Assembly (NCBI RefSeq): GCF_030733265.1
Contig: NZ_JASHJI010000004.1
Location: 361,125 to 425,124, forward strand
Origin: Roseibium sp. MMSF_3412
Lineage (GTDB): Bacteria > Pseudomonadota > Alphaproteobacteria > Rhizobiales > Stappiaceae
Length of the DNA stretch: 64,000 nucleotides
Reading direction: 5' to 3'
The notes beneath the pieces are model-generated. The model ran no database searches, was not told the origin of the DNA, and worked only from the letters and a program-made list of their open reading frames with translations. Of the stretch, positions 44,332 through 53,352 are shown piece by piece (position 1 is the stretch's first letter; each line of letters opens with the position of its first letter). The position numbers and the translations under genes were made by a program.

Positions 44332-45809
44332 GCCGCCCCGCTTACCTGTTTGAACGAGGCCTTGAGAACGTTCTCCTCGGTGATGTCGCTGCCGCTCAAG
44401 GTCTCACTGATGACCCCGTCGCGGAACACGTAGACCCGGTCGCAATAATCGAGTTCCTCCATTTCCGTCGTGTACCAGAGGAAAGTGCGGCCTTGAGAGG
44501 CTTCCTGGCGGATGATGGCATAGACCTCGTTCTTGGTCCCGATATCGACACCGCGCATCGGATCGTCCATCAGGACAATATCCGCCGCAGAGCCAAGCGC
44601 CCGTGCAAACAGAACCTTCTGCTGATTGCCGCCCGAGAGCGACAGGATCGGCGCTTCGACGTCCGGCGCGCGAATGCCGATCCGTTCCTTCCAGGCATCG
44701 GCGAGCTCCCGTTCCTTGCCGTTCTGGATCAGCATGCCCAAAAGCAATCGTTTCAGCGACGAGATGCCGATGTTCTTGCGGATCGACCAGAGCGGCAGAA
44801 CGCCGTCAACCTGCCTGTCTCCGGCAATAAAACAGCACCCCGCATCTTGCGCCCCGGAGGGCAGAACGCCGTGACCGTCGAAAATCTGAAGCAGTGCTTC
44901 GGTCTGACCCTGGCCGGCCAATCCGGCGAACCCGACGACTTCCCCGGCCTGCGCCCTTACGCTCTGATCATCCGGCTGCTCGGGCGGGCGCATGTGGATG
45001 CGTTCCTCACTGACAGTTTTCCGGTGTTCGGCATCCCGGCGCGGGGCAACGCCTGCAACCACGGTGCTCCCCATTGCTTCGACCAGGCTGCTACGATCGA
45101 AGCCGGAGGCATCCCTGAAAGCGACCACGCGGCCGTCCTTCATGACGGCAATCTTGTTCGATACCTGAAGGATTTCACCCAGAAGATGAGAAATGAGAAT
45201 CACGCTGATCCCTTCACCCGCGACCCGGCCGACATAATCCAGGAGCTGTTCGGCAACACGCGCATCGAGCGAGGATGTCGGCTCATCCAGAATGACAAGC
45301 CGGATCCCGGTATCGGTGACCGTGAAAGCGCGCGCGATCTCGACCATCTGGCGTTTGGAAATCGACAGGTCTCCGACAATATCGAAAGCGCTCACGCCAT
45401 GTCCGGGAAAGATCAGATCGAGCTGTTCCATGATCACGGCGGCCGCGCGAGGTCTCCAGCCGAACCCCTTGAGCACCGGGTGAATGATGCGCGTGTTCTC
45501 GGCAACCGAAAGGTTGGGGCAGAGCGACCCTTCCTGAAACACGCAGCGGATGCCGAGCCGGCCTGCATCCTGCACGGCATACCCCTGGCCGAGATCCCTG
45601 CCGGCAATCGACAGGCTGCCGCCGCTCGCCTCCAGGGTCCCGGCCAGAATATTCATCAAGGTGGACTTGCCGGCGCCGTTGTGGCCGACAAGCCCGAGAC
45701 ACTCGCCGGTGTGGATGTTCAGATCCACACCGCTCAGGGCCTGTACCGCCCCGAAGACCTTCTGAATTCCCGTGAGGGAAATCAGAGGGCTCACAGTTTC
45801 CGTCGTCAT
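44328..45809 (-). CDS. RbsA-type double-domain sugar ABC ATPase
   Basis: This 493-residue protein has two fused nucleotide-binding domains. The first has Walker A GHNGAGKST (about 38-46), signature-like LSISKRQMVEIARAF and Walker B LVILDEPTSSLD. The second has the degenerate P-loop region FAGLAGQGQTE usual for the family, signature LSGGNQQKVLFARAL and Walker B IVLMDDPMRGVD. In the second Walker B the catalytic Glu is Asp (DDP instead of DEP), so ATP hydrolysis may rely on the first site. It serves the two overlapping permeases. Confidence 0.9.
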   Translation of the reverse strand: MTTETVSPLISLTGIQKVFGAVQALSGVDLNIHTGECLGLVGHNGAGKSTLMNILAGTLEASGGSLSIAGRDLGQGYAVQDAGRLGIRCVFQEGSLCPNLSVAENTRIIHPVLKGFGWRPRAAAVIMEQLDLIFPGHGVSAFDIVGDLSISKRQMVEIARAFTVTDTGIRLVILDEPTSSLDARVAEQLLDYVGRVAGEGISVILISHLLGEILQVSNKIAVMKDGRVVAFRDASGFDRSSLVEAMGSTVVAGVAPRRDAEHRKTVSEERIHMRPPEQPDDQSVRAQAGEVVGFAGLAGQGQTEALLQIFDGHGVLPSGAQDAGCCFIAGDRQVDGVLPLWSIRKNIGISSLKRLLLGMLIQNGKERELADAWKERIGIRAPDVEAPILSLSGGNQQKVLFARALGSAADIVLMDDPMRGVDIGTKNEVYAIIRQEASQGRTFLWYTTEMEELDYCDRVYVFRDGVISETLSGSDITEENVLKASFKQVSGAA

Positions 45810-45847
45810 TGCTCCTCCGGAAATCGAACGGACGGTACCGGCACGCC

Positions 45848-46870
45848 TTACTTCACGCTTTCCAGGTAGGCCTTGGCGTCATCGAGCGAGTATTCGACGT
45901 TGGAAACGCCGCCCGGCTCGGTGTTGGCCAGACCTTCTTCAAGGTCCGCCTGGTCGATCTGCAGGAAAGGCACGATCAGTTCCTTGGGAACATCCTGTCC
46001 GTCCAGGATCTGCTGCGCAACCCAAAAGGCCAGCGTCGAGACACCCGGCGCGATGGAAACGGACATGGTTTCATAGCCGTTGGCATCTTTCTGTTCCTTC
46101 CACCAGGTCAGCTCGTCATGGCGGTTGCCCATGATGATGATCGGTGTCGGCCTGCCGGCAGCGGAAAAGGCCTGAGCGGCGCCATAGCCGTCGCCGCCCT
46201 GTGTCACGACAGCAACGATCTCCGGCATGCTCGGCAGAATACCGGCTACCGCTTTCTGGGCGACTGTCTGCGTCCATTCACCGTGAACGGAACCGGCCAC
46301 GTTGAACTTGTCGTGGTTGGCAACACCTGCCTCGATGCCTGAGTGGATCTCGTCATCGACGAAGACACCGGCAAGGCCGCGGATTTCGAGAAGCTCGCCG
46401 CCATCCGGCAACCGGCCGGACAGGTAGTCGACCTGGATCTCACCCATTTTCTTGAAGTCGACCGCGATGCGCCAGGCGCAGGGTTCGGTAACGACGCCAT
46501 CGAACGAGACGACGACAATACCGGCATCACAGGCTTCCTTCACCGCACCGTTCAGCGCCGTTGGTGAAGCTGCATTGACGACGATCGCGTCATAGCCCTG
46601 AAGGATCAGGTTCTGGATCTGGGCCGCCTGTTCCGTTGCCTGGTTTTCGGCGGTGGTGAAGGCGTCACCAGCGGCAACCGTGCCGGCACTGACTGCCTGC
46701 TCGGCATTCTTTCCCCAGGACTTGAGCATGGCCTGGCGCCAGCTGTTGCCGGCGTAGTTGTTCGAAAGCGCGATCCGCTTGTCGGACGTGTCAGCAACAG
46801 ATGGCTGCACGGCCGCGACCGTCAGGGCCAAAGCGGTGGTCGCAAGAAGTATCGATTGACGTATTCTCAT
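45848..46870 (-). CDS. RbsB-type sugar ABC transporter substrate-binding protein
   Basis: This 340-residue exported protein has a signal peptide (about 1-26, ending SVA) and a type-I periplasmic-binding fold: IALSNNYAGNSWRQAM, LILQGYDAIVVNAASPTAL, GIVVVSFDGVV and VVTQGGDGYGAAQAF. The ligand is unknown; neighbouring lactonase and sugar genes favour a monosaccharide. It is followed by the ATPase gene after 38 bp, here without a marked hairpin. Confidence 0.88.
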   Translation of the reverse strand: MRIRQSILLATTALALTVAAVQPSVADTSDKRIALSNNYAGNSWRQAMLKSWGKNAEQAVSAGTVAAGDAFTTAENQATEQAAQIQNLILQGYDAIVVNAASPTALNGAVKEACDAGIVVVSFDGVVTEPCAWRIAVDFKKMGEIQVDYLSGRLPDGGELLEIRGLAGVFVDDEIHSGIEAGVANHDKFNVAGSVHGEWTQTVAQKAVAGILPSMPEIVAVVTQGGDGYGAAQAFSAAGRPTPIIIMGNRHDELTWWKEQKDANGYETMSVSIAPGVSTLAFWVAQQILDGQDVPKELIVPFLQIDQADLEEGLANTEPGGVSNVEYSLDDAKAYLESVK

Positions 46871-46907
46871 GATTTCCTCCCAATCATCAGTCCTTAATTC
46901 CGGTTAG

Positions 46908-47792
46908 TCAGAAAGATTTCCTCCTGGTTGCCCCGCGAACGCCGACATAAATCGCGTAGAGGGACGTCGTTGCAGTGATGAACAGTCGATTGTTCTTCGC
47001 GCCGCCGAATGTCACGTTGGCGACCGCTTCGGGAACGACAATGCGCCCGAGATAGGATCCGTCCGGCGCGAACACCTGAACGCCATTGCCCGAGCTGGTC
47101 CAGATGTTGCCGAACTCGTCCAACCTGAACCCATCCGGCACTCCGGGTGAAATTTCGGCGAAGACGCTCTCGCTTTCCGGCCGGCCGGAGGAACCGAGTT
47201 CGAAGGCCTTGATATGATGCGGGCCGCCGGCGAGATGCGAGACGCCGGTATCGGAAACGTAGAGCCGTTTTTCATCAATCGAAAAAGCCAGGCCGTTCGG
47301 TTTCTCCATGGTCTTGATGACAGGCTCGACTTCAGCCGTTTCCGGATCAAGCCGATAGACATAGCAGCCGTCCTGCTCAGGCTCGGCGCGCTCGCCTTCA
47401 TAGTCCGTCAGGATGCCGTAGGTCGGATCGGTGAACCAGATCGAACCGTCGGATTTCACCACGACATCATTCGGCGAGTTCAGTCTCCTGCCGCCGGAAT
47501 GCGTTGCCAGCACGGTCCGGGACCCGTCGTGTTCGCGGCGGGTCACTGCGCGCGTCTGATGCTCGCAGCTGACCAGCCGGCCTTCGCGGTCGATCGTATT
47601 GCCGTTGGCGTGGTTGGATGACGTTGTGAGGGGCCGTGTTCCCAGTCCCTCGACCCATTGCAGAATTCTGTTGTTGGGAATGTCGGACCAGATGACGCAG
47701 TCCGTCGCGGCAAAATAGGCAGGTCCTTCCGCCCACAGGCAGTTTTCGAACAGGCGCTCCAGGCCGCAGATCGGAATTACAAGATCCCGCAT
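46908..47792 (-). CDS. SMP-30/gluconolactonase-family protein
   Basis: This protein of about 294 residues forms a six-bladed propeller. Conserved segments are NCLWAEGPAYFAATDCVIWSD (metal Glu in AEGP), SNHANGNTIDREGRLVSCEH, RLNSPNDVVVKSDGSIWFTDP (metal Asn and Asp) and YVSDTGVSH (metal Asp). It hydrolyses sugar lactones. The start at 47792 gives the usual family N-terminus; an ATG at 47858 (22 codons longer) cannot be excluded. It is the first gene of the RbsABC-type operon, pointing to oxidative sugar catabolism. Confidence 0.85.
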   Translation of the reverse strand: MRDLVIPICGLERLFENCLWAEGPAYFAATDCVIWSDIPNNRILQWVEGLGTRPLTTSSNHANGNTIDREGRLVSCEHQTRAVTRREHDGSRTVLATHSGGRRLNSPNDVVVKSDGSIWFTDPTYGILTDYEGERAEPEQDGCYVYRLDPETAEVEPVIKTMEKPNGLAFSIDEKRLYVSDTGVSHLAGGPHHIKAFELGSSGRPESESVFAEISPGVPDGFRLDEFGNIWTSSGNGVQVFAPDGSYLGRIVVPEAVANVTFGGAKNNRLFITATTSLYAIYVGVRGATRRKSF

Positions 47793-48029
47793 GCGTTCAC
47801 ACGCTATTTCGACCCCATCATGCAATGGACGCTGTCTCCCTTTTCCGCCGGTTGCCATTTCCTGATCCGGCGGCAATTGCCTTGTTGTTGACGAAGCTTT
47901 CCATGCCGTCCGCACGTTGTATGCTGTAGTTTCGACAAACCTCTTGCGGGAACCCGCAGGCCTGACTGATGGTTTCGACGGCGACACAGCGGAAATGACG
48001 CAGGAGAGACCCCCCGGAGACCGGTATCC

Positions 48030-49328
48030 TTGAGCGAAGACAAAACACATACCGGAGCAAACGCCATTAGCACCGAGGCCATGCTGCAGCGGTTTCTGCT
48101 GATCTCACGGGCAGTGGCCGGACAACTGGATTTTCAGTCGCTGATCCAGAAGGTATCTGAAGAGGTCGGTTACTTTCTGCCGCACGATCATATCGACGTC
48201 TGCATCCTCACCGGGGAACGCGACATGCATGTCGCCTACGAGGCCCGTCTTCATACCGGCTGGGGCGACGCGCCCGAACCTGTGCCGATCTCCGTCAGTC
48301 CGATCCGCAGCATTTTGCGCGGCGAGGAAGATTTCATTCTGACCGCCGATGCGCAGCTGGACGAGCGGTTCCATTTTGACGGGGCGTTCAGCGACCCGAT
48401 CTTCGATGCCCGCCTGCGCAGCCGTCTGCACGTGCCGCTGCAGGTGGAAGGCAAGGTGATCGGCGCGCTGTCCTATTCCTGTCACGCCCGCGGCGTCTAC
48501 GAAGACAGTCACGTGACGATCGCCCAATATGTCGCGGACCTGCTGTCCTCTTACATCCATGCCCTGAACCAGGGGGAGCGCGCCCGCAAGGCCGCCATCC
48601 GGCAGGCGGAAATCCATGCACACGCGGAAGGCCTTCGAGCCGGAGCGCTGCGCCTGACGGAAGCGCTCGAACTGGAACGGCAGCGGATCGGCATGGATCT
48701 TCACGACCAGACCCTTGCGGACCTGACGCGGCTCAGCCACGAATTGCGCCGGCTCAGGCAGGCCCCGAAAATACCGGGCGAGACACTGACGACGCTCACG
48801 GACCGGCTGGAAGGATGCCTGCAGGAACTCAGAAGCATCATTGAAGATGCGCGGCCAAGCGTTCTCAAACTCTTCGGTTTCGAACAGGGTATCGAAGCCC
48901 TGATCGAACGGGCGGTCGCCTCCCAGGCCAGACCGATCTCGGTCGCGTTTTCCGACGAGACCGAAGGGGCAGGCAACGACCTTGAGGAAACCTACCAGAT
49001 CGCTCTCTTCCGGATCGCGCAGGAGGCGGTCAACAACGCGATAAAGCATGCCGAGGCAACCCGGATCCACGTCGTGCTGGCGCAGTCGGACGGCGTGTTG
49101 AGCCTCTCCATATCCGATGACGGATGCGGCCTTGCGCATGAGGAGAACGGCCATTCAGGCGGCATTGAAAACATGCGCACCCGCGCGACGCTGATTTCGG
49201 CACAGTTCGAAATCGAGCCCTGTGCACTCCTGTCGGGAACCCGCGTCCGCGTCACGCTCCCGCTCGGAGATCCACCCGCAATCCCCTTGACAGAACAAAC
49301 TCGAACCAATGCGTATCTTGATAGTTGA
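48030..49328 (+). CDS. GAF-domain sensor histidine kinase (NarL/UhpB-type)
   Basis: This 432-residue cytoplasmic kinase has no membrane helix. A GAF domain (about 35-185) precedes a HisKA_3 dimerisation helix with phospho-acceptor H225 (RIGMDLHDQTLADL) and a HATPase domain (about 325-420, QEAVNNAIKHA, DDGCGLAHEENGHSGGI). The TTG at 48030 has GGAG upstream at somewhat long spacing; ATG at 48081 is the alternative. Its last 20 bp overlap the response regulator gene, which is its partner. Confidence 0.87.
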   Translation: MSEDKTHTGANAISTEAMLQRFLLISRAVAGQLDFQSLIQKVSEEVGYFLPHDHIDVCILTGERDMHVAYEARLHTGWGDAPEPVPISVSPIRSILRGEEDFILTADAQLDERFHFDGAFSDPIFDARLRSRLHVPLQVEGKVIGALSYSCHARGVYEDSHVTIAQYVADLLSSYIHALNQGERARKAAIRQAEIHAHAEGLRAGALRLTEALELERQRIGMDLHDQTLADLTRLSHELRRLRQAPKIPGETLTTLTDRLEGCLQELRSIIEDARPSVLKLFGFEQGIEALIERAVASQARPISVAFSDETEGAGNDLEETYQIALFRIAQEAVNNAIKHAEATRIHVVLAQSDGVLSLSISDDGCGLAHEENGHSGGIENMRTRATLISAQFEIEPCALLSGTRVRVTLPLGDPPAIPLTEQTRTNAYLDS

Positions 49329-50055
49329 AGACGACGTCCTGCACCGCTCGTTTCTGCGTGAGGTCGTGGAACGGGAACTGCCCGACGTCACGGAACTGAC
49401 CGAAGCACAGAACGGAGACGAAGGCATCGCCCTTGCCGCCAAGCACCGGCCGGACGCGATCGTGATGGATCTGCAGATGCCGAACAGGACCGGGGTCGAG
49501 GCAGCGCGTGCGATCTGGCGGCAGGAGCCTGAAACACGCATCCTGTTCTGGTCCAACTATGCAGACGAGGCTTATGTCCGGGGAATATCCCGGATCGTTC
49601 CACCGGGTGCCTCTTACGGCTATATTCTCAAATCCGCCTCCGAAGACCGTCTGAAACTGGCCCTTCAAGGTGTCTTTATCGAAGAACAGTGCATCATCGA
49701 CAGGACCGTGCGCGGCGTTCAGCAACGCGCCGACGATCGGCTGCAGGGCCTGACCGACGCCGAATACGAGGTGCTGATCGACATTGCGCTCGGACTGACG
49801 GACAGGACGATTTCACGTCGGCGCGGCATCTCGCTGCGCAGCGTGCAAAGCCGGCTGCAAGCGCTCTACGAGAAACTCGGGCTTGACCAGGATACCGACC
49901 GCGATCCGGACGGGGCCGCGATCTACAACAGCAGGTCACGGGCCGTCAGCATCGCGTTTTTGCGGCGGCTTGTGAACGGCAAGGCGATTGAGGCGGCGGA
50001 ACTGGACTACCAGACCTGGGCGGAAGCAACGAGCAAGACCACAGTCTCCAACTGA
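49309..50055 (+). CDS. Response regulator with receiver and LuxR-type HTH output
   Basis: This 248-residue regulator has a receiver domain with acidic pocket ED at 7-8, phospho-acceptor D54 (IVMDLQMPN) and Lys in YILKSAS. A helix-turn-helix follows (about 150-205, LTDAEYEVLIDIALGLTDRTISRRRGI with SLRSVQSRLQALYEKLGL), divergent from classical LuxR but in the right place. An extra 40-residue tail ends TTVSN. Overlap with the kinase gene shows a cognate pair. Targets may include the divergent sugar operon; this is inferred. Confidence 0.87.
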   Translation: MRILIVEDDVLHRSFLREVVERELPDVTELTEAQNGDEGIALAAKHRPDAIVMDLQMPNRTGVEAARAIWRQEPETRILFWSNYADEAYVRGISRIVPPGASYGYILKSASEDRLKLALQGVFIEEQCIIDRTVRGVQQRADDRLQGLTDAEYEVLIDIALGLTDRTISRRRGISLRSVQSRLQALYEKLGLDQDTDRDPDGAAIYNSRSRAVSIAFLRRLVNGKAIEAAELDYQTWAEATSKTTVSN

Positions 50056-50368
50056 AACTCGACGCGGGTTCGAAGATTTTGTCGCCAGGTAACAGATCGG
50101 AAGCAGACCGGCTACATGCCTTGCTCGCGGGTTTTGAGAGCATGTCAGAGTTGGAGTGCTTGTACGCCGGATCGCATCCCCCACCCCTAACCCCTCCCCA
50201 CAAAGTGGAGGGGAATTCCGTTCCACCAGAAAGTCATTCTGAGAGCAGTTAGCCTGATTGACGGTACTGTGGGTCACTTCATGTGCGGCCTCGCCCCCCT
50301 CTCCCAGATGGAGGAGGGGTTAGGGGTGGGGGCAACAGGGCCGTCAGCCGTTCGCGTTCGTATCTCCC
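50056..50368. other. Intergenic region with an inverted REP-like pair, no gene
   Basis: This 313-bp stretch between convergent genes (response regulator on plus, enolase-superfamily gene on minus) contains the inverted-repeat pair listed separately. The 115 bp between the two copies carries no convincing frame. No classical U-tract terminator is seen; the repeat hairpins may serve that role for both strands. Confidence 0.6.
50178..50332. repeat. Perfect 20-bp inverted repeat pair with flanking hairpins (REP/MITE-like)
   Basis: CCCCCACCCCTAACCCCTCC at 50178-50197 recurs as its exact reverse complement at 50313-50332, 115 bp away. Each copy adjoins its own short hairpin: CCCCTCC/GGAGGGG at 50191-50213, and CCCCTCTCC with GGAGGAGGGG at 50296-50319. 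Similar G/C-rich bipartite elements are dispersed in many alphaproteobacterial genomes. No transposase or target duplication was found. Confidence 0.7.
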
Positions 50369-51493
50369 TTACTCAAGCACATCGGCGACCGCATATTTTT
50401 CAAGCTTCTCCGGATCCACCTGAACGCCCAGCCCCTTGCCATTCGGAACATGGACGCGTCCGTTCCTGACCGGAAACGGTTCCGTGAGGATATCGTCTTC
50501 AGCGTAGTAGGTTGCCATGTAGAATTCGCACTGAAGGATCAGGTCCGGCACGGCCGCCATGAGATGCGCGCCGGCGGCGTGCGCCAGACCGGTCTCGAAC
50601 ATGCAGCCACCATAGACCTCGATCCCGGCAGCACGGGCTATCGCAGCAACCTCAAGCGCGCGGCGGATGCCGCCCGACTTCATGATCTTGAGCGAGAAAA
50701 TATCGGCCATGCGGATCTGTGCCGCATAAAGCGCGCCCTTCGGATCGAAGACACTTTCGTCGGCCATGATCGGTGCGTCGATCACCTGCGTGATATGCGC
50801 CATGACCTCGCGCTCGTGCATCCTGACCGGCTGCTCCACGAAGGTCGGGCGGAAGACTTCCAGGTCGCGCACCCGGCGCACGGCATCATAGGCCGGCAGG
50901 CCCTGATTGTAGTCGATACGGATATCGGCGTCTTCGCCGTAGATTTCGCGCATCTTCTCCAGCCGCATGAGGTCGAAACGATGGTCTGAAAACCCGGTCT
51001 TGAACTTGAAGATCCTGACCCCGTCTGCCCACATGGCGGCCACGTCTTCCAGATCCTTGGCAAAGTCGGGATTTGCAATGGAAAAACTCATGCCCATGTC
51101 GTCGCGCTGCCTGCCGCCGACGAGTTCGGCAACCGAAAGCCCGCAAATCTGGCCGGTGATGTCCAGAAGGGCCATTTCAAGCGCGGCCTTGGCTTCTGGA
51201 TGCCCGACGACAACCTTGTCCGCCATCGACATGTGCTTTTCGACCTGCACGGGATCCTGGCCGAGCAGATGAAGGCGCAGATGCACGTGCAGGGCTGCGG
51301 CACAGCCTTCAGCCGTCCCGGTGAAAACGGGCCAGGGCGAGGCTTCGCCCCAGCCGGTGAGGCCGGTGTCGGTGATGATTTCCAGGATCGCGACGTTGAT
51401 CCCGGCAACGTCGCCGCTGCCGTGCGAGTGGACAGCCTTCGCCGGTATGTTGATGCGGTGAACCCGGATTTGTTCGATCTTGTGGTCGCTCAC
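50369..51493 (-). CDS. Enolase-superfamily (mandelate racemase/muconate lactonizing enzyme-like) protein
   Basis: This 374-residue enzyme has an N-terminal capping domain (about 1-125) and a TIM barrel. The acid/base KXK motif is K163-F-K165; metal ligands are in RIDYNQ, FVEQPV and MADESV; the opposite Lys is in SLKIMKSGG. These place it in the MLE subgroup (epimerase, dehydratase or cycloisomerase). GTG start with CGGAG upstream. In the same run as a TRAP transporter and a DadA-like oxidase, so an amino-acid or hydroxy-acid substrate is likely. Which one cannot be decided. Confidence 0.85.
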   Translation of the reverse strand: MSDHKIEQIRVHRINIPAKAVHSHGSGDVAGINVAILEIITDTGLTGWGEASPWPVFTGTAEGCAAALHVHLRLHLLGQDPVQVEKHMSMADKVVVGHPEAKAALEMALLDITGQICGLSVAELVGGRQRDDMGMSFSIANPDFAKDLEDVAAMWADGVRIFKFKTGFSDHRFDLMRLEKMREIYGEDADIRIDYNQGLPAYDAVRRVRDLEVFRPTFVEQPVRMHEREVMAHITQVIDAPIMADESVFDPKGALYAAQIRMADIFSLKIMKSGGIRRALEVAAIARAAGIEVYGGCMFETGLAHAAGAHLMAAVPDLILQCEFYMATYYAEDDILTEPFPVRNGRVHVPNGKGLGVQVDPEKLEKYAVADVLE

Positions 51494-51536
51494 GCGCGGC
51501 TCCGAGCAGAGTTGGAAAGGGTTAACGGGGACAGAC

Positions 51537-51971
51537 CTATTCGGGCCGCACGACCAGCACGCAGCAGGAGGCGAAGCGCGACACCCTGGCCGCGTTGGGT
51601 CCGATGAAGAGGTCCTTCACGCTCGGCCGGTTCGCGCCGATGACGATGAACCGGGCAGACAGCGCGTCAGCATGTTCGATCAGTTTTTCATAGACGACGC
51701 CGCGCAGGACTTCGGTCGTGTATGAAACGGACTTCCAGTCAAAACCGGCCGCATAGGCTGCCAGATCCTTGCGGGCATCCACCTCTACCTGGTCGCGCAT
51801 GTCATCAGGGATGTAGGCCTGGACGTAGGTATTCTGCTGGTCCGGGATCACGAAAACCAGCTCGACCGCGGCATCGTGGCTTTGCGCCAGCATGATGGCT
51901 TCCCGGACAACACAGGTATCGGCTTCCCTGTGGTGCAAATCCACAGCGGCAATGATCTTGCTGTTTGCCAT
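51537..51971 (-). CDS. Universal stress protein (UspA family)
   Basis: This 144-residue protein begins MANSKIIAAVDLHHREADTCVV and ends with FIVIGANRPSVKDLFIGPNAARV and VLVVRPE. The C-terminal GX2GX9GS/T nucleotide motif is degenerate (GANRPSVKDLFIGPNA), leaving ATP binding uncertain. It directly follows the TRAP large permease gene, as teaD follows teaABC in Halomonas ectoine transport, where the Usp protein modulates the transporter. Confidence 0.87.
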   Translation of the reverse strand: MANSKIIAAVDLHHREADTCVVREAIMLAQSHDAAVELVFVIPDQQNTYVQAYIPDDMRDQVEVDARKDLAAYAAGFDWKSVSYTTEVLRGVVYEKLIEHADALSARFIVIGANRPSVKDLFIGPNAARVSRFASCCVLVVRPE

Positions 51972-52038
51972 GACGACATCCTCTTGAAAGGTATTCCCGT
52001 TTGTGCCGGAGACGGTTTGCAGCCGCCTCCGGCAATTG

Positions 52039-53349
52039 TCATCCGCGGGGGCCGCGCATGTTGTCCGGCAGGAACGTTGCCAGCTCGGGGAGGAAAATCA
52101 TCACGAAGACCATGAGCACCATGATCAGGAACAGGGGGATTGCGGTCTTCGCGATGTAGCCCATTTCGTGATTGGTGATCCCCTGCATGACGAACAGGTT
52201 GAAGCCGATCGGAGGCGTGATCTGCGCCATTTCAACGACGATCACGATGAAGATCCCGAACCAGATCAGATCAATTCCAGCACCAATGACCATTTCCTGA
52301 ACGATCGCCATCGTCAGCACGACCGATGAAATCCCGTCGAGAAACATGCCGAGCACGATGTAGAACAGCATCAGCGCCATCAGCAGCGAGAATTGCGAAA
52401 GCTGCAGGCTCTCGATGAATTCCGCGAGGGCACGCGGCAGTCCGGTAAAGCCCATTGCGAGCGTCAGGGCCGTCGCCCCCATGAGGATCAGCGCGATCAT
52501 CGCCGATGTCTTGGTTGCTCCGAGCAGGCTGTCGATGAAAGTCTTCCTGTTGAGCGAGCCTTGCGCCGCGGCCAGGATGAACGCCCCGATCACGCCGATG
52601 GAAGCCGCTTCGGTTGCCGTTGCCCAGCCGCCATACATGGACCCGATGACAACCAGGATGAGCAGGATGATCGGGATCAGAAACCGGCTTTCTCGCATCT
52701 TTTCGGAAAAGCTCATGCGGTTGGCAATCTTCGGCACTTCAGCTGGCCGCAGGAATGACCAGCCGGCAACATAGGCCATGAACATGCCCGCCAGCACGAT
52801 GCCCGGCAGAATGCCGGCCATGAACAGCTTGGAAATCGACTGCTCGACAGCAACGCCATAGACGATCAGCGTCAGCGACGGCGGGATCATGAGGCCAAGC
52901 GTTGCCGCACCGGTCAACGTTCCGATCGTCATGTATTCAGGATAGCCGCGCTTGCGCAGCTCCGGAATGGACATCTTGCCGACGGTTGTCAGCGTTGCCG
53001 CGGACGAGCCCGAAACAGCGGCGAAGATCGTGCAGCCGACGATATTGACATGAACAAGGCCGCCCGGAAGGCGCTGCATCCACGGACTGAGGCCGCGGAA
53101 CATGTCCTGCGACAATCGACTTCGGAACAGGATCTCGCCCATCCAGATGAAGAGCGGCAGAGCCGTCAGGGTCCAGCTTGACGAGCCGGTCCAGATTCGC
53201 GTCAGCATCGCATCGCCGGCGGGGCGCGAAGTGAACATCTCCAGTCCGAGATAGGCAACGCCGAAAAGGGCGAGCCCGACCCAGACGCCCGTCCCCAGAA
53301 GCAGGAACAGGACAAACAGGAAAATGAGAACGAGGTAGATCTCTTCCAT
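52039..53349 (-). CDS. TRAP transporter large permease subunit (DctM-type)
   Basis: This 436-residue protein has about 12 hydrophobic segments and the DctM signatures: GSSAATLTTVGKMSIPELRKRGY (about 112-134), TLTGAATLGLMIPPSLTLIVYG and QITPPIGFNLFVMQG near the C-terminus. It is the ion-coupled channel of a TRAP importer. GGGAGAG precedes the start, 3 bp after the DctQ gene. Confidence 0.93.
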   Translation of the reverse strand: MEEIYLVLIFLFVLFLLLGTGVWVGLALFGVAYLGLEMFTSRPAGDAMLTRIWTGSSSWTLTALPLFIWMGEILFRSRLSQDMFRGLSPWMQRLPGGLVHVNIVGCTIFAAVSGSSAATLTTVGKMSIPELRKRGYPEYMTIGTLTGAATLGLMIPPSLTLIVYGVAVEQSISKLFMAGILPGIVLAGMFMAYVAGWSFLRPAEVPKIANRMSFSEKMRESRFLIPIILLILVVIGSMYGGWATATEAASIGVIGAFILAAAQGSLNRKTFIDSLLGATKTSAMIALILMGATALTLAMGFTGLPRALAEFIESLQLSQFSLLMALMLFYIVLGMFLDGISSVVLTMAIVQEMVIGAGIDLIWFGIFIVIVVEMAQITPPIGFNLFVMQGITNHEMGYIAKTAIPLFLIMVLMVFVMIFLPELATFLPDNMRGPRG

Positions 53350-53352
53350 GTC

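Noticed and set aside
50369..51493. Assignment of the enolase-superfamily gene as cis-3-hydroxy-L-proline dehydratase
   Set aside because: Context was tempting, but the KXK strand reads FKFKTG and other segments do not match what I recall of that enzyme; only the subgroup can be supported.
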